A DNA stretch of 64,000 nucleotides from Falsiroseomonas frigidaquae (GTDB taxonomy: Bacteria > Pseudomonadota > Alphaproteobacteria > Acetobacterales > Acetobacteraceae): NCBI RefSeq assembly GCF_012163145.1, contig NZ_JAAVTX010000002.1:496001-560000 (forward strand), read 5' to 3'. The notes beneath the pieces were generated by a model, which searched no databases, was not told where the DNA came from, and saw only the letters and a program-made list of their open reading frames with translations. Every line of letters starts with the position of its first letter. The stretch's first letter is position 1. A program made the position numbers and the translations under genes. Positions 15,993 through 25,400 of the stretch are shown in pieces.

Positions 15993-18218
15993 CTACAGGA
16001 ACCCCACCGGGTCCACATCCACCTGGACCCGCACGGAATTGGGAAGCTTCACCCGTTCCAGCCATTCCCGCAGCAGCGGCTGCACCTGCACATCCTTGCG
16101 GGCCTTCAGTAGCAGCCGGCGCCGGTGCCGACCGCGCAGCAGGGCCAGCGGGGCGGGGGCCGGGCCGAGTATCTCCACCCCATCCCCCCTCGGTGCCGCC
16201 AGGCCCAGGTCGCGGGCGGCGCGGTCCGCCTCCCTCTCATCCTCCGAACTGACGATCAGCGCCGCCAGCCGGCCGAAGGGCGGCCAGTGGCCGGGCCGGC
16301 GGCCGGCGGCTTCGGCGTGCATGAACGCCTCGAAATCATGCGAGACGAGCGCCTGCATCACCGGGTGGTCCGGATTGAAGGTCTGCATCAGCACCCGCCC
16401 CGGCGCCTCCGCCCGCCCGGCGCGGCCGGCCACCTGGTGCAGCAATTGCAGCGTGCGTTCCGCCGCCCGCAGGTCGCCGCCGGCGAGACCCAGATCCGCA
16501 TCGACCACGCCGACCAGCGTCAGCCCCGGAAAGTGCCAGCCCTTGGCGACGATCTGCGTGCCGATGATGAGGTCCACCTGCCGGTCGGAAATCGCCGCCG
16601 CCGCCGCCGCGGCCGCCGCCGGGCCGGGGATGGTGTCGCTGGCCATGACGATGCGGCGGGCATCGGGGAACAGCGCGGTCGCTTCCTCCACCACCCGCTC
16701 CACCCCCGGCCCCACCGGGGTCAGCGTGCCGGGGGCACTGCATTCGGGGCAGGTGGGCGGGATTGGCTCCGCATGGCCGCAATGGTGGCATTGCAGGCGC
16801 TTCTGGGCGCGGTGTTCGACCAGCCAGGCGGTGCAGTTCGGGCAGCGCATGCGGTGGCCGCAGGCGCGGCACAGCGTGAGTGGTGCATAGCCACGGCGGT
16901 TGAGGAACAGCATCGCCTGTTCGCCGCGCGCCAGCGTTTCGCGAATGGCCTCCACCAGCGGTGGCGCCAGGAAGCGGCCGCGTTCGGGCGGCGTCTTGCG
17001 GAGGTCCAGCGCCTGCACCACCGCCATCCCCGCCGCGCCATGGCGCTCGGGCAGATCGAGGTGCCGGTAGCGGCCGGATTCGACGTTGTTCAGCGTCTCC
17101 AGCGACGGCGTGGCGGAGACCAGCACGCAGGTGGCCTGCGCCAGCCGGGCGCGCACCACCGCCATGTCGCGGGCGTGATAGACCACGCCCTCCTCCTGCT
17201 TGAAGGCGGTCTCGTGCTCCTCGTCCACCACGATCAGGCCGAGATCCGGGAAGGGCAGGAACAAAGCGGAGCGCGCGCCGACCAGCACGCCCACCTCGCC
17301 CTCCGCCACCGCACGCCAGGTCTTCGCCCGCGTCTTCGAGCCGAGTTCGGAATGCCACAGCGCGGGGTCCACGCCGAAGCGGCGCCGAAAACGTTCCAGC
17401 CATTGCGCGGACAGCGCGATTTCCGGCAGCAGCACCAGCGCCTGCCTTCCCTCCCGCAGGCATTCGGCCACCGCGTCCAGATAGACCTCGGTCTTGCCGG
17501 AGCCGGTGACGCCGGTCAGCAGCGTCACGCCGAAATCCCGCGCCGCCACCTGCGCCCGCAGCGCCGCCGCCGCGCTGTCCTGTTCCGGGCCCAGCACCGG
17601 GCCGGGCAAGGCCAGGTCCGGCGGCGCGAAGGCCCGGCCGGGCGGCAGCAGCGCCGGCACCAGCATCCCGGCATCGGCCAGCCCGCGCACCACGGCGGAC
17701 GAGACCCCGGCAGCGGCGGCCAGTTCCGCCCCCGCCATCACCTGGCCCGGTCGCAGCGCGGCCAGCACGCGGGCGCGGCCCGGCGTCATGCGGCTGGGCG
17801 GTTCGGCATTGGCCAATTGCCAGCCGGCGCGGGCGGGTGGCGGCTCCAGCGCCGCCGGCGCGCTCATTGCCATCCGCAGCACGGCGCCGGGGGCACTCAG
17901 CGTATAGGCGGCCACCCAGGTGACGAAGCGGCGCAGCGTCTCCGTCATCGGCGGCACATCGAGCAGCCCGGCCACGTCGCGCAGCTTGGACGCCGGCAGG
18001 TCGGGGTCGGACGGGCCATCCCAGGCCACGCCCACCACCTGCCGGCCGCCCAGCGGCACCACCACGAAATCCCCGGGCTGCACCGCCATCCCCGCCGGAA
18101 TCCGGTAGTCATAGGCGCCGGCTGCCAAAGGAAGAGGCAGCAAAACACGGATTCGTGGCACGGAAGACACGCCTGCCGGTTGGTTCGGCTCCGACGACTT
18201 CCACCGGGGCGGCTGCAT
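15993..18218 (-). CDS. priA: Primosomal replication restart helicase PriA
   Basis: This 741-residue helicase restarts stalled replication forks. The N-terminal DNA-binding domain begins near [20 protein letters not shown]. Walker A is [16 protein letters not shown] near residue 230 and the DEAH-like box is [15 protein letters not shown] near 325. The two zinc-binding clusters [13 protein letters not shown] and [17 protein letters not shown] are complete, and the C-terminal helicase motif [20 protein letters not shown] is intact. A run of nine Ala lies before this last motif. The annotated ATG at 18218 is possible, but translation may start nearer VPRIRV. Confidence 0.96.
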   Translation of the reverse strand: MQPPRWKSSEPNQPAGVSSVPRIRVLLPLPLAAGAYDYRIPAGMAVQPGDFVVVPLGGRQVVGVAWDGPSDPDLPASKLRDVAGLLDVPPMTETLRRFVTWVAAYTLSAPGAVLRMAMSAPAALEPPPARAGWQLANAEPPSRMTPGRARVLAALRPGQVMAGAELAAAAGVSSAVVRGLADAGMLVPALLPPGRAFAPPDLALPGPVLGPEQDSAAAALRAQVAARDFGVTLLTGVTGSGKTEVYLDAVAECLREGRQALVLLPEIALSAQWLERFRRRFGVDPALWHSELGSKTRAKTWRAVAEGEVGVLVGARSALFLPFPDLGLIVVDEEHETAFKQEEGVVYHARDMAVVRARLAQATCVLVSATPSLETLNNVESGRYRHLDLPERHGAAGMAVVQALDLRKTPPERGRFLAPPLVEAIRETLARGEQAMLFLNRRGYAPLTLCRACGHRMRCPNCTAWLVEHRAQKRLQCHHCGHAEPIPPTCPECSAPGTLTPVGPGVERVVEEATALFPDARRIVMASDTIPGPAAAAAAAAAISDRQVDLIIGTQIVAKGWHFPGLTLVGVVDADLGLAGGDLRAAERTLQLLHQVAGRAGRAEAPGRVLMQTFNPDHPVMQALVSHDFEAFMHAEAAGRRPGHWPPFGRLAALIVSSEDEREADRAARDLGLAAPRGDGVEILGPAPAPLALLRGRHRRRLLLKARKDVQVQPLLREWLERVKLPNSVRVQVDVDPVGFL

Positions 18219-18316
18219 GCTATAAACTCCGAGACGAACGAAAGCGAAACACAGTCACCTTCGCCGCATGTTCCTCGGGCCGCTCCGGCACGTCCGAATC
18301 AAAGGAATCAATCTTC

Positions 18317-18973
18317 ATGAAGTTTTTCGTGGATACTGCCGACGTTGCCGAGATCCGGGCGCTGGCGGAATCCGGCCTGGTTGATGGCGTGACCACCAAC
18401 CCCAGCCTGATCGCCAAATCCGGGCGCAAGATGGCCGAGGTGATCGCCGAGATCTGCGCCATCACGGATGGGCCGGTCAGCGCGGAGGTCACCGCGACCG
18501 ATTTCGCCGGGATGCTGGCGGAGGGCAAGTACCTGCGCGACATCGCCGCCAATGTCGCGGTCAAGGTGCCGTTGACGGAGGCCGGGCTGCGGACCTGCCG
18601 GGCGCTGTCGCAGGAAGGCACGCCGGTCAATGTCACCCTCTGCTTCTCCGCCGCCCAGGCGTTGCTGGCGGCGAAGGCAGGGGCTGCCTTCATCTCGCCC
18701 TTCGTCGGCCGGCTGGACGACATCGCCCATGACGGCATGACGCTGATCGGCGACATCGTCCAGATCTACCGCAACTACCCCGGGATCAAGACGGAAGTGC
18801 TCGTCGCCTCCGTCCGCCACCCGATCCACCTGGTCCAGTCGGCCAAGCTCGGCGCCCATGTGGCGACCCTGCCGCCGGCCGTGATCCGGCAATTGCTGAA
18901 GCACCCGCTGACCGATAGCGGGCTATCCGCCTTCCTCGCCGATTGGGCCAAGACGGGGCAAAGCATCCTGTGA
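18317..18973 (+). CDS. fsa: Fructose-6-phosphate aldolase / transaldolase-like protein
   Basis: The 218-residue size and opening [20 protein letters not shown] are those of the short transaldolase group (MipB/TalC/FSA). The Schiff-base Lys sits in [13 protein letters not shown] near residue 85, and the segments [12 protein letters not shown] and [16 protein letters not shown] are conserved phosphate-site and barrel motifs. Members either split fructose-6-phosphate or act as transaldolase in the pentose phosphate pathway; the sequence alone does not settle which. Upstream, TATAAA at 18221 may be a -10 box, with a weak -35. The DUF484 gene follows on the same strand. Confidence 0.92.
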   Translation: MKFFVDTADVAEIRALAESGLVDGVTTNPSLIAKSGRKMAEVIAEICAITDGPVSAEVTATDFAGMLAEGKYLRDIAANVAVKVPLTEAGLRTCRALSQEGTPVNVTLCFSAAQALLAAKAGAAFISPFVGRLDDIAHDGMTLIGDIVQIYRNYPGIKTEVLVASVRHPIHLVQSAKLGAHVATLPPAVIRQLLKHPLTDSGLSAFLADWAKTGQSIL

Positions 18974-19014
18974 ACCGAAACGCCGCGACCATCCTCGACC
19001 CAGGAGACGATCCG

Positions 19015-19668
19015 ATGGCCGAGGAGGTCGCGGCGTATCTGCTCGACCACCCCGACTTCCTGGCCAAGCGCCCGGACCTGTACCGCACCCTGGCGCCGCC
19101 CCGCCGCGTGCATGGGGAAAACCTGGCGGACCACATGGCCGCCATGGTCGCCGCCGAACGCGAACGCACCCGCGGGCTGGAGGCGGAGGTGCAGGCCGCC
19201 GTGGCCGATGGCCGCGCCGGCGCCACGCTGGTGATGTGCGTGCGCCTGGCCGTGCTGGCACTGATGCGGTCCCGCGACGTGGTGGAAACCGTCACCCAGG
19301 AACTGCCCGCCCTGCTGCGGGTGGAAAGCTGCACCCTGCTGACCGAGCCGGCCTCGCCGCGCGCGAGCGATGCGGCCTTCGGCTTCCGCCGCGCCGGCTT
19401 CCTGCCGATGCCACATGGCAGCCTGACCCGGCTGATCGGCCGTGGCCGGGATGCCCGGGTACGGACCGAAGTCACCGATACCGCGATGCTGCACGCCGAG
19501 GCGGCGGAGCTGGTGACGCGGGATGCGCTGGTACGCGTGCCGCTGGCCTGCGGCACGCCCTGCATGCTGGCCCTCGGCGCGCGCGATGCCGCATCCCTGC
19601 CGACCCGGCAGACGGCGACGACGCTGGCCTTCCTCGGCCGCATCGTCGCGGCGGCGCTGTCGCGCTGA
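19015..19668 (+). CDS. DUF484 family protein (GAF-like), upstream partner of xerC
   Basis: The 217-residue protein starts MAEEVAAYLLDHPDFLAKRP, the classic DUF484 opening. The ATG at 19015 has AGGAG 8 bases upstream; a GTG overlapping the aldolase stop (18970) is an alternative that would add 15 residues. A helical region near residues 35-65 precedes a GAF-like C-terminal part (LVTRDALVRVPLACGTPCML). Genes of this family commonly sit directly before xerC, as here, but their function is unknown. Confidence 0.88.
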   Translation: MAEEVAAYLLDHPDFLAKRPDLYRTLAPPRRVHGENLADHMAAMVAAERERTRGLEAEVQAAVADGRAGATLVMCVRLAVLALMRSRDVVETVTQELPALLRVESCTLLTEPASPRASDAAFGFRRAGFLPMPHGSLTRLIGRGRDARVRTEVTDTAMLHAEAAELVTRDALVRVPLACGTPCMLALGARDAASLPTRQTATTLAFLGRIVAAALSR

Positions 19669-19704
19669 GATGGGCTTCCGCTGAGATGGGCTTCCGCTGA
19701 GATG
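19665..19704. repeat. 16-bp tandem repeat carrying stop and start codons between DUF484 and xerC
   Basis: The unit ctgagatgggcttccg occurs at 19665-19680 and 19681-19696, and its first 8 bases recur at 19697-19704. Each unit contains TGAG-ATG. The DUF484 stop is in unit one and the xerC ATG is in the partial third unit. As 16 is not a multiple of three, each copy puts its ATG in a different frame. It looks like replication slippage at the gene junction. Confidence 0.9.
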
Positions 19705-20634
19705 ACCGGCGCCGAGGCCCTGGCGGGCTGGCTGGCGACGCTGGCCGAGGAGCGCCGGGCCAGCGGACACACGGTGGAGGCCTATGGCGCCGACCTGGCC
19801 CTGTTCCTCGGCTTCCTGACCCGGCATCTGGGGGAGGAGCCGGACGTCGCCGCGCTGGGTGCGCTGCGGCCGACGGATCTGCGGGCCTTCCTCGCTGACC
19901 GTGCCGCGCGCGGCGATGGCAACTCCACCCGCGCGCGTCGCCTGGCGGCGCTGCGCAGCTTCCTGCGCCACCTCGCCCGCCGGCATGGCCAGCCCACCAC
20001 GGCGCTGGCCGGCCTGCGCGGGCCACGTGCCGCCCGGCCGGTGCCGCGCGCCTTGACGCCGGCCGATGCGCGGGAAGCCGTGACCGGCATCGGCGCCGTG
20101 CACGCCCCCGACCGCGCCGAGCAGCCGCGCATGCAGGCGGCGCGCGACGTGGCGCTGTTCACCCTGCTGTATGGCTGCGGCCTGCGGATTGCCGAGGCGC
20201 TGGCGCTGGATGTGGCGGATGCACCGCGCCCCGGCGCCACGGCCGCGTTGCGCGTCACCGGCAAGGGCAACAAGCAGCGCCTGGTTCCGGTGCTGCCGGT
20301 GGTACGCGCCGCGATGGGCGCCTGGCTGGCGGAACACCCCGACCCGACGCCCGCTGCACCGCTGTTCGTCGGCGCGCGGGGCGGGCGGCTGGACCCGGCG
20401 GTGGCGCAGCGATCCCTGCGCCACTGGCGCCGCCTCGCCGGCCTGCCGGAACATGCGACGCCGCATGCGCTGCGGCATTCCTTCGCCACCCATCTGTTGA
20501 GTGGCGGGGCGGATTTGCGGGCGATCCAGGAACTGCTGGGCCATGCCAGCCTGTCCACCACACAGCGCTACACCAGCGTGGACGCGGCCGCGCTGCTGCA
20601 GACCTGGCGCGCGGCGCATCCCCGCGCGGATTGA
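19702..20634 (+). CDS. xerC: Tyrosine recombinase XerC
   Basis: The 310-residue protein has the core-binding N-terminal domain (ASGHTVEAYGADLALFLGFL) and a complete catalytic domain. The active-site set is visible: Arg in YGCGLRIAEALAL (about residue 161), Lys in VTGKGNKQRLVPVL, His and Arg in TPHALRHSFATHLL (about 255 and 258), His in LLGHASLSTTQ and Tyr in QRYTSVD (about 290). XerC acts with XerD and FtsK at dif to resolve chromosome dimers. Its ATG lies inside the 16-bp tandem repeat, 33 bases after the DUF484 stop. Confidence 0.94.
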   Translation: MTGAEALAGWLATLAEERRASGHTVEAYGADLALFLGFLTRHLGEEPDVAALGALRPTDLRAFLADRAARGDGNSTRARRLAALRSFLRHLARRHGQPTTALAGLRGPRAARPVPRALTPADAREAVTGIGAVHAPDRAEQPRMQAARDVALFTLLYGCGLRIAEALALDVADAPRPGATAALRVTGKGNKQRLVPVLPVVRAAMGAWLAEHPDPTPAAPLFVGARGGRLDPAVAQRSLRHWRRLAGLPEHATPHALRHSFATHLLSGGADLRAIQELLGHASLSTTQRYTSVDAAALLQTWRAAHPRAD

Positions 20635-20701
20635 TACCGCGCCCGGCGGCGCGGCATGAGCCGCGTCGACCGTTCGGACGCTCGCCCGCCTGGGTTGCAG
20701 A

Positions 20702-21238
20702 CTACTCCGCGCGCGGCGCCTGCAATGCCTGGGCCCGCTGCAGATGCATGCGGATGGCCGGCAGATGCTTCTGCGCGAAGGCCTTCAGCGCTGGTACCTC
20801 GCCGTTCTGGGCGAAGGATTCGTACAGCGTCGCGGCTTCCTCATGCGCCTCGACCTGCATCTGCACATACCAGCGATTCAGCTCGTCGCCCTCATGGTTG
20901 CGCAGGCTGGCCAGCTTCGACTGCATCCGGTCGTCGCCGGTGGAGGGCTGGCGGGTGGAGGCCTCCGGCATCGCGCGCAGTTCGGTGCCCATCGCGGTAT
21001 GCGCGGCGATCATGTCCTCCGCGAACTGGCGGATCTGCGGGTGGGTGCTCTTCTCCAGCAGGATCTGGCTGGACTGGATCTCGAAGTTGTTGCCGATGGT
21101 GGCGCGCTCGACGAAGACGTTGGCGCCGACGCCCGTGCCGCTCAGCAGGTCCAGCACCGTGGTCGGACGGTCCTGTGCCATCAGCGGCATGGCGGGCAGC
21201 AGCATGGCGCCGGCAAGGAAAAGGCTGCGTCGGTTCAT
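20702..21238 (-). CDS. DUF4142 exported helical protein
   Basis: The 178-residue protein begins with the signal peptide MNRRSLFLAGAMLLPAMPLM, cut near AQDRP. The rest is a ferritin-like helical bundle of the DUF4142 type: VERATIGNNFEIQSSQILLE, ADAMIAAH-like ending (AEDMIAAHTAMG), and LPAIRMHLQRAQAL at the C-terminus. Family members are periplasmic or outer-membrane-associated and often stress-related; no enzyme activity is established. It is convergent with xerC. A GGAAC occurs upstream on the same strand but without a matching CGTT. Confidence 0.88.
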   Translation of the reverse strand: MNRRSLFLAGAMLLPAMPLMAQDRPTTVLDLLSGTGVGANVFVERATIGNNFEIQSSQILLEKSTHPQIRQFAEDMIAAHTAMGTELRAMPEASTRQPSTGDDRMQSKLASLRNHEGDELNRWYVQMQVEAHEEAATLYESFAQNGEVPALKAFAQKHLPAIRMHLQRAQALQAPRAE

Positions 21239-21357
21239 CGTGCGGTCTCCTGGATTCGTGTCGTTCGTGTCCCAGGAAACGTGTCAGGGGCGGGCGGGTT
21301 GCCCGCCGGAGTCGGATTGGTTCCGGATTGGTGCCGGGTCGGCCACGCAACGGGCCT

Positions 21358-21654
21358 TTACCCGGCGCGGCGGAACAGGCGGCGGGACCGGTCGCGCAAT
21401 CCCTGCCAGCTGCGCTCCGCGCGCAGGATCATCCGGGTTTCCAGCACCTCCACCTTCGCGACCGTGGCGGGCCAGCGGGAATCGGCCCAGGCCAGACCGC
21501 GATGCGCCCAGAGATACTGGTGGCGCAGCAGGAACAATCCGAGCGCGAAGAACACCAGGCCTGGCAGTATCGGCAGCACGCCGCCGATCGGGCTGACCAC
21601 GATAAGCGACCATCCCGCGCATTTTCGCCGGAGGGAGGGGCGGTATTCCATCAT
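21358..21654 (-). CDS. Small PGPGW-like membrane protein
   Basis: The 98-residue protein has one long hydrophobic hairpin: AGWSLIVVSPIGGVLPILPG followed by LVFFALGLFLL. The P-I-G-G-V-L-P-I-L-P-G-L motif is that of the PGPGW-type small transmembrane proteins of proteobacteria. A basic cytoplasmic tail (RSWQGLRDRSRRLFRRAG) follows. The ATG at 21654 overlaps the stop of the adenine methylase gene (ATGA), so the two are translationally coupled. Function unknown. Confidence 0.75.
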   Translation of the reverse strand: MMEYRPSLRRKCAGWSLIVVSPIGGVLPILPGLVFFALGLFLLRHQYLWAHRGLAWADSRWPATVAKVEVLETRMILRAERSWQGLRDRSRRLFRRAG

Positions 21655-22829
21655 GCCGTGGCAGATGGTCCTGCTGCGATGGCGGTGCAACGCCCGGCGT
21701 CAGCCACCTGCTGCACCGCCAGGGCGTCAGCCGCCTGCTGCGTGTCCAGGGCGCCAGCCGCCTCGGCCGCCTCATGCACCATGCGGTAATCCTGGTTGCG
21801 CGGCAGGTCGAGCCGGCGGTCGCTGGCGACATACAGCCGCTCCATCGTGCCATCCGGCCCCGGCGTGCCCACCTTCTCGCCCCGCGCATTGTGAATGCCG
21901 AGCCGGGTGCCGGCGTAGCGGCGGTGCGGCACTTCCAGCACATGCAGGAAGCCGCGTCCGGCCAGCATGCGCTCCAGCTCCGCCCGCGCCAGGAAGCCCT
22001 CCGCGCCGTAGGACACCACCAGGGTGCGGGCGCGCAGGCCGGTGACCAGGCGGGCGAATGCCGGGCCGATGCCGGCGCGCGTGTTGAAGGCACTGCGGCG
22101 GGTGCGGCAATCGGTGCGCTTCTGCGCCCTTCCATAGGTATCCGGCCGGTCCCACCGCACCAGCGTCTCCCACATATGGTAGTTGGACAGGTAGACATGC
22201 TGGTCATAGGGCGGGTCGAGATAGGCGACGTCGCACTCGATGGCGCCGGCCAACGAGACCGCATCCTCCGCCAGCGCCAGGCAGGGGCCGGCGGCGGGGC
22301 GGGGCAGCAATTCAGGCCGGCGCAGCAGCAGCGGCTTCATGGCGCGCGGCGCGAGTTCGCGCATGAAGGACATCTGGTGGCCGGCGCAGCTATCCACCCG
22401 GTCGGCGGCCTGGATCAGCGCGGTCAGCAGGATGGCGCGCAGCTCCGGCTCCGGGTCCAGCCGCTCGATCGCCTCGCGCATCGCCTCCAGCCGGGCGGCG
22501 TTGACCGGGTGCAGGTAGCGCGCCGTCTCCGCATAGGTGGCGGTGAACCAGCCGGAGGCGGGCGGCAGGTGCGACAATTCCGCCAGCAGCCGGTCGGCGC
22601 GCGCGCCCCAGCGCTCCGCATCAGCCTGCACCAGGCCGCAGGCGAGGGTCTGGGCGAAGGGCAGCTCGTCATTCGCCAGCACCCGCCAGCCGGCCGCCTT
22701 CAGCGCGTGGGAGACGCGGGCGGAGCCGGAGAACAGATCCGCCACCACCGCCCGGTCGCCGGCCGCAGCCCCCACCGCCCGCAGGATCTGCGGCAGCAGC
22801 CCCCGCTTCGATCCCAGGTATTTTATCAT
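21651..22829 (-). CDS. D12-class DNA adenine methylase, orphan
   Basis: The 392-residue protein starts MIKYLGSKRGLLPQILRAVG, the D12-class N-terminal motif; earlier in-frame starts encode only an Arg/Pro-rich stretch. The S-adenosylmethionine site is VADLFSGSARVSHALKAAG near residue 26 and the catalytic DPPYDQHVYLSNYHMWETL lies near residue 200. It should methylate adenine N6 at an unknown target. No restriction enzyme is adjacent, so it looks like an orphan methylase. The last 30 residues form a low-complexity tail encoded by 27-bp tandem repeats. The next gene overlaps its stop. Confidence 0.85.
   Translation of the reverse strand: MIKYLGSKRGLLPQILRAVGAAAGDRAVVADLFSGSARVSHALKAAGWRVLANDELPFAQTLACGLVQADAERWGARADRLLAELSHLPPASGWFTATYAETARYLHPVNAARLEAMREAIERLDPEPELRAILLTALIQAADRVDSCAGHQMSFMRELAPRAMKPLLLRRPELLPRPAAGPCLALAEDAVSLAGAIECDVAYLDPPYDQHVYLSNYHMWETLVRWDRPDTYGRAQKRTDCRTRRSAFNTRAGIGPAFARLVTGLRARTLVVSYGAEGFLARAELERMLAGRGFLHVLEVPHRRYAGTRLGIHNARGEKVGTPGPDGTMERLYVASDRRLDLPRNQDYRMVHEAAEAAGALDTQQAADALAVQQVADAGRCTAIAAGPSATA
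21697..21768. repeat. 27-bp tandem repeat in the 3' end of the methylase gene
   Basis: Units start at 21697, 21724 and 21751 (gcgtcagcc-cctgctgc pattern, 2.6 copies). Being a multiple of three, they keep the frame and encode nine-residue repeats of the type LAVQQVADA and LDTQQAADA at the protein C-terminus, outside the catalytic core. Copy-number change would alter the tail length only. Confidence 0.8.
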
Positions 22830-23021
22830 GCTGCCGCGGAGCGGCGGCATGGCGGGCCGGCGATTTTCCGAGAGCCGTACGGGCGCGACACGCTCATGGG
22901 GGGTTGGACGCCTGCGCACGGCGGCGGGCGCGGGGGCCATGCATGGACATGAATGCGCGTGATGCCCGCAGCCCCCTCACCCAGCCCTCGCCCCCGTCGG
23001 GGGGAGAGGGCTTTCACGATC

Positions 23022-24413
23022 TCAGATGTGCAGGGCGCGCCCCGCCACGGCCAGCGCCGCTTCCTTCACCGACTCGTTCAGCGAGGGGTGCGCGTGGCAG
23101 GTGCGGGCCACATCCTCCGCACTCGCGCCGAATTCCATGGCGATGGCGATCTCGGCGATCAGCGTGCCGGCATCGGCGCCGATGATATGGGCGCCCAAGA
23201 CGCGATCCGTGGTTTTGTCGGCCAGGATCTTCACGAAGCCGTCCGTGTCGCCCATCGCCCGCGCCCGGGCATTCGCCGTGAAGGGGAATTTTCCGACGTT
23301 GTAGCTGGCGCCGCGGGCCTTCAGCTGCTCCTCGGTCTCACCAATGCTGGCAACCTCCGGCCAAGTGTAGACCACGCCGGGAATCGCATTGTAGTTCACA
23401 TGGCCATGCTGGCCGGCGAGGATCTCGGCGACGGCGACGCCCTCCTCCTCCGCCTTGTGGGCCAGCATCGGGCCGACGATGGCATCGCCGATGGCGTAGA
23501 GGCCGGGGATGTTGGTGGCGTAGTGGCCATCCGTCACCACGCGGCCACGGTCATCCAACGCCACGCCGATTTCCTTCAGGCCGAGGCCCGCGGTGTAGGC
23601 ACGGCGGCCGATGGCGACCAGCACCACATCGGCCTTCAGCGTCTCCGCCGCGCCGCCGGCGGCCGGCTCCAGCGTCAGCGTCACGCCATCCTTGCCCTTC
23701 TTGGCGCCGGTGACCTTGGTCTTCAGCTTCGTCTTGATGCCCTGCTTGCCCAGCACCCGCTCGAACTGCTTGCCGACTTCCGTGTCCATGGTCGGCACCA
23801 GGCGGTCGAGGAACTCCACCACCGTCACCTCGGCGCCGAGCCGGCGCCAGACGCTGCCCAGCTCCAGCCCGATATAGCCGCCGCCGATGACCACCAGGTG
23901 GCCCGGCACCTTCTCCAGCTCCAGCCCGCCGGTGGAGGTGACGATCTGCTTCTCATCCACCTCGACGCCCGGCAGCGGGATGCTCTCGCTGCCCGTGGCG
24001 ATGACGATGTTCTTCGCGGCGTAGGTGGTGCCTTCCACGGCCACCTGGCCCGGCGCGGGGATGGTCGCCTCGCCCTTCAGCCAGGTCACCTTGTTCTTCT
24101 TGAACAGGAACTCCACGCCCTTCACGTTGGCGGAGACGACCTCCCCCTTCCGCGCCAGCATGCGCGCCAGGTCGATCTTCACGCCTTCCACCAGCACGCC
24201 ATGGTCGGCCAGCTTGTGCTTGGTTTCCTCGTAATGCTCGGAGGAGTGCAACAGCGCCTTGGAAGGGATGCAGCCGACATTCAGGCAGGTGCCGCCCAGC
24301 GTCGCCCGCTTCTCGACGCAGGCGACCTTTATGCCGAGCTGCGCGGCGCGAATGGCGCAGACATAGCCGCCGGGGCCGGCACCGATGACGATGAGGTCGA
24401 AGCTCTCGGACAT
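23022..24413 (-). CDS. lpdA: Dihydrolipoyl dehydrogenase (E3)
   Basis: The 463-residue flavoprotein reoxidises dihydrolipoamide in the 2-oxoglutarate (and perhaps pyruvate) dehydrogenase complex. FAD-binding [20 protein letters not shown], redox disulfide [13 protein letters not shown] (Cys near 41 and 46), NAD-binding [16 protein letters not shown] and the C-terminal active-site [16 protein letters not shown] are all intact. The start is [13 protein letters not shown]; longer frames upstream are unsupported. In many alphaproteobacteria lpd directly follows sucB; here about 4 kb of other genes lies between them. Confidence 0.97.
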   Translation of the reverse strand: MSESFDLIVIGAGPGGYVCAIRAAQLGIKVACVEKRATLGGTCLNVGCIPSKALLHSSEHYEETKHKLADHGVLVEGVKIDLARMLARKGEVVSANVKGVEFLFKKNKVTWLKGEATIPAPGQVAVEGTTYAAKNIVIATGSESIPLPGVEVDEKQIVTSTGGLELEKVPGHLVVIGGGYIGLELGSVWRRLGAEVTVVEFLDRLVPTMDTEVGKQFERVLGKQGIKTKLKTKVTGAKKGKDGVTLTLEPAAGGAAETLKADVVLVAIGRRAYTAGLGLKEIGVALDDRGRVVTDGHYATNIPGLYAIGDAIVGPMLAHKAEEEGVAVAEILAGQHGHVNYNAIPGVVYTWPEVASIGETEEQLKARGASYNVGKFPFTANARARAMGDTDGFVKILADKTTDRVLGAHIIGADAGTLIAEIAIAMEFGASAEDVARTCHAHPSLNESVKEAALAVAGRALHI

Positions 24414-24536
24414 GAAGGATGATCCTGCGAATGCTGCGCGGACCATAGCCCGCGCCGCGCGGGGTGCAAGTTCACCGAACCGAGCAAGCGCGATCAAGCG
24501 GCGCCGCGGCAGGATGGCGACGCGCAGGGGACCCGC

Positions 24537-25400
24537 ATGGCCGCAAAGCTTCTCACCCGGCAGGATTACGGACGGCGGATTGCCCGCGCCATCGCGCTGA
24601 TCGCGGCCGACCCGGCCCGCGCGCCGGGGCTGGATGAACTGGCCGCCGCCGCCGCCTTCAGCCCCTTCCATTTCCACCGCATCTACCGCGAGATCACCGG
24701 AGAGACCCCGGCCGAGACGGTGGCGCGGGAACGCCTGTCCCGCGCCGCGGCGCTGCTGGCGCGGGAGAGCCTGCCGATCGCCACCGTGGCGCGCCGCTGC
24801 GGCTATGGCTCGGCGGCCGCCTTCACCCGCGCCTTCCGCGCCGCCTATGGCGTGCCGCCGGCGGCCTATCGCGATTCCGGCGGCATCGGCCAGCGCCTTG
24901 CCCTGCCCCGGCCGGAGGAGACCGAGATGTTCGACATCACCATCCGCACCGAGCCGCCGCTGCGCCTGGCCAGCGTCGCGCATCGCGGCGCCTATACCGG
25001 CATCGGCACCGCCTTCGACCGGCTGAAGGCCTGGGCCCGGGCGCGCGGGCTGGAAGGGCCGGAGACCCGCTGGATTGCCCTCTATCACGACGACCCCAGC
25101 AGCGTGGCGGAGCGTGACCTGCGCGCCGAGGCCGGCATCACGGTGCCGGAGGGGGTGGAGGCCTCGGAGGGCGTCACCCTGCAGATGCTGCCGGCGACGC
25201 GGCTGGCCGTGCTGACCTTTCGCGGCCCCTATGCGGAGCTGGAGCGCGCCTATCGCTGGCTGTACCGGGACTGGCTGCCATCGAGCGGCGAGGAGCCGGC
25301 GGACCAGCCGGCGCGGGAGGAATACCTGAACGACTGCCGCGGCCTGCCGCCGTCGGACTGGCTGACCGCGGTGATGCTGCCGCTGCGGCCGGCGCCATGA
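24537..25400 (+). CDS. AraC-family regulator with a GyrI-like ligand-binding domain
   Basis: The 287-residue protein has two parts. The N-terminal AraC domain (about residues 12-112) has two helix-turn-helix motifs: [20 protein letters not shown] and [20 protein letters not shown]. The C-terminal GyrI/SbmC-like domain (about 132-285: [20 protein letters not shown] ... [20 protein letters not shown]) binds hydrophobic small molecules in related regulators such as Rob and BmrR. It probably regulates genes in response to a drug-like or aromatic compound. The next gene overlaps it by 4 bases, so the serine hydrolase is a likely target or partner. Confidence 0.92.
   Translation: MAAKLLTRQDYGRRIARAIALIAADPARAPGLDELAAAAAFSPFHFHRIYREITGETPAETVARERLSRAAALLARESLPIATVARRCGYGSAAAFTRAFRAAYGVPPAAYRDSGGIGQRLALPRPEETEMFDITIRTEPPLRLASVAHRGAYTGIGTAFDRLKAWARARGLEGPETRWIALYHDDPSSVAERDLRAEAGITVPEGVEASEGVTLQMLPATRLAVLTFRGPYAELERAYRWLYRDWLPSSGEEPADQPAREEYLNDCRGLPPSDWLTAVMLPLRPAP

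Noticed and set aside
16125-18320. 731-codon open frame antisense to priA
   Set aside because: Composition is typical of an antisense shadow and all PriA motifs are intact on the other strand.
21303-21324. Possible EcfG promoter before the DUF4142 gene
   Set aside because: GGAAC is present on the minus strand (21324-21320), but no CGTT occurs at 16-18 bases.
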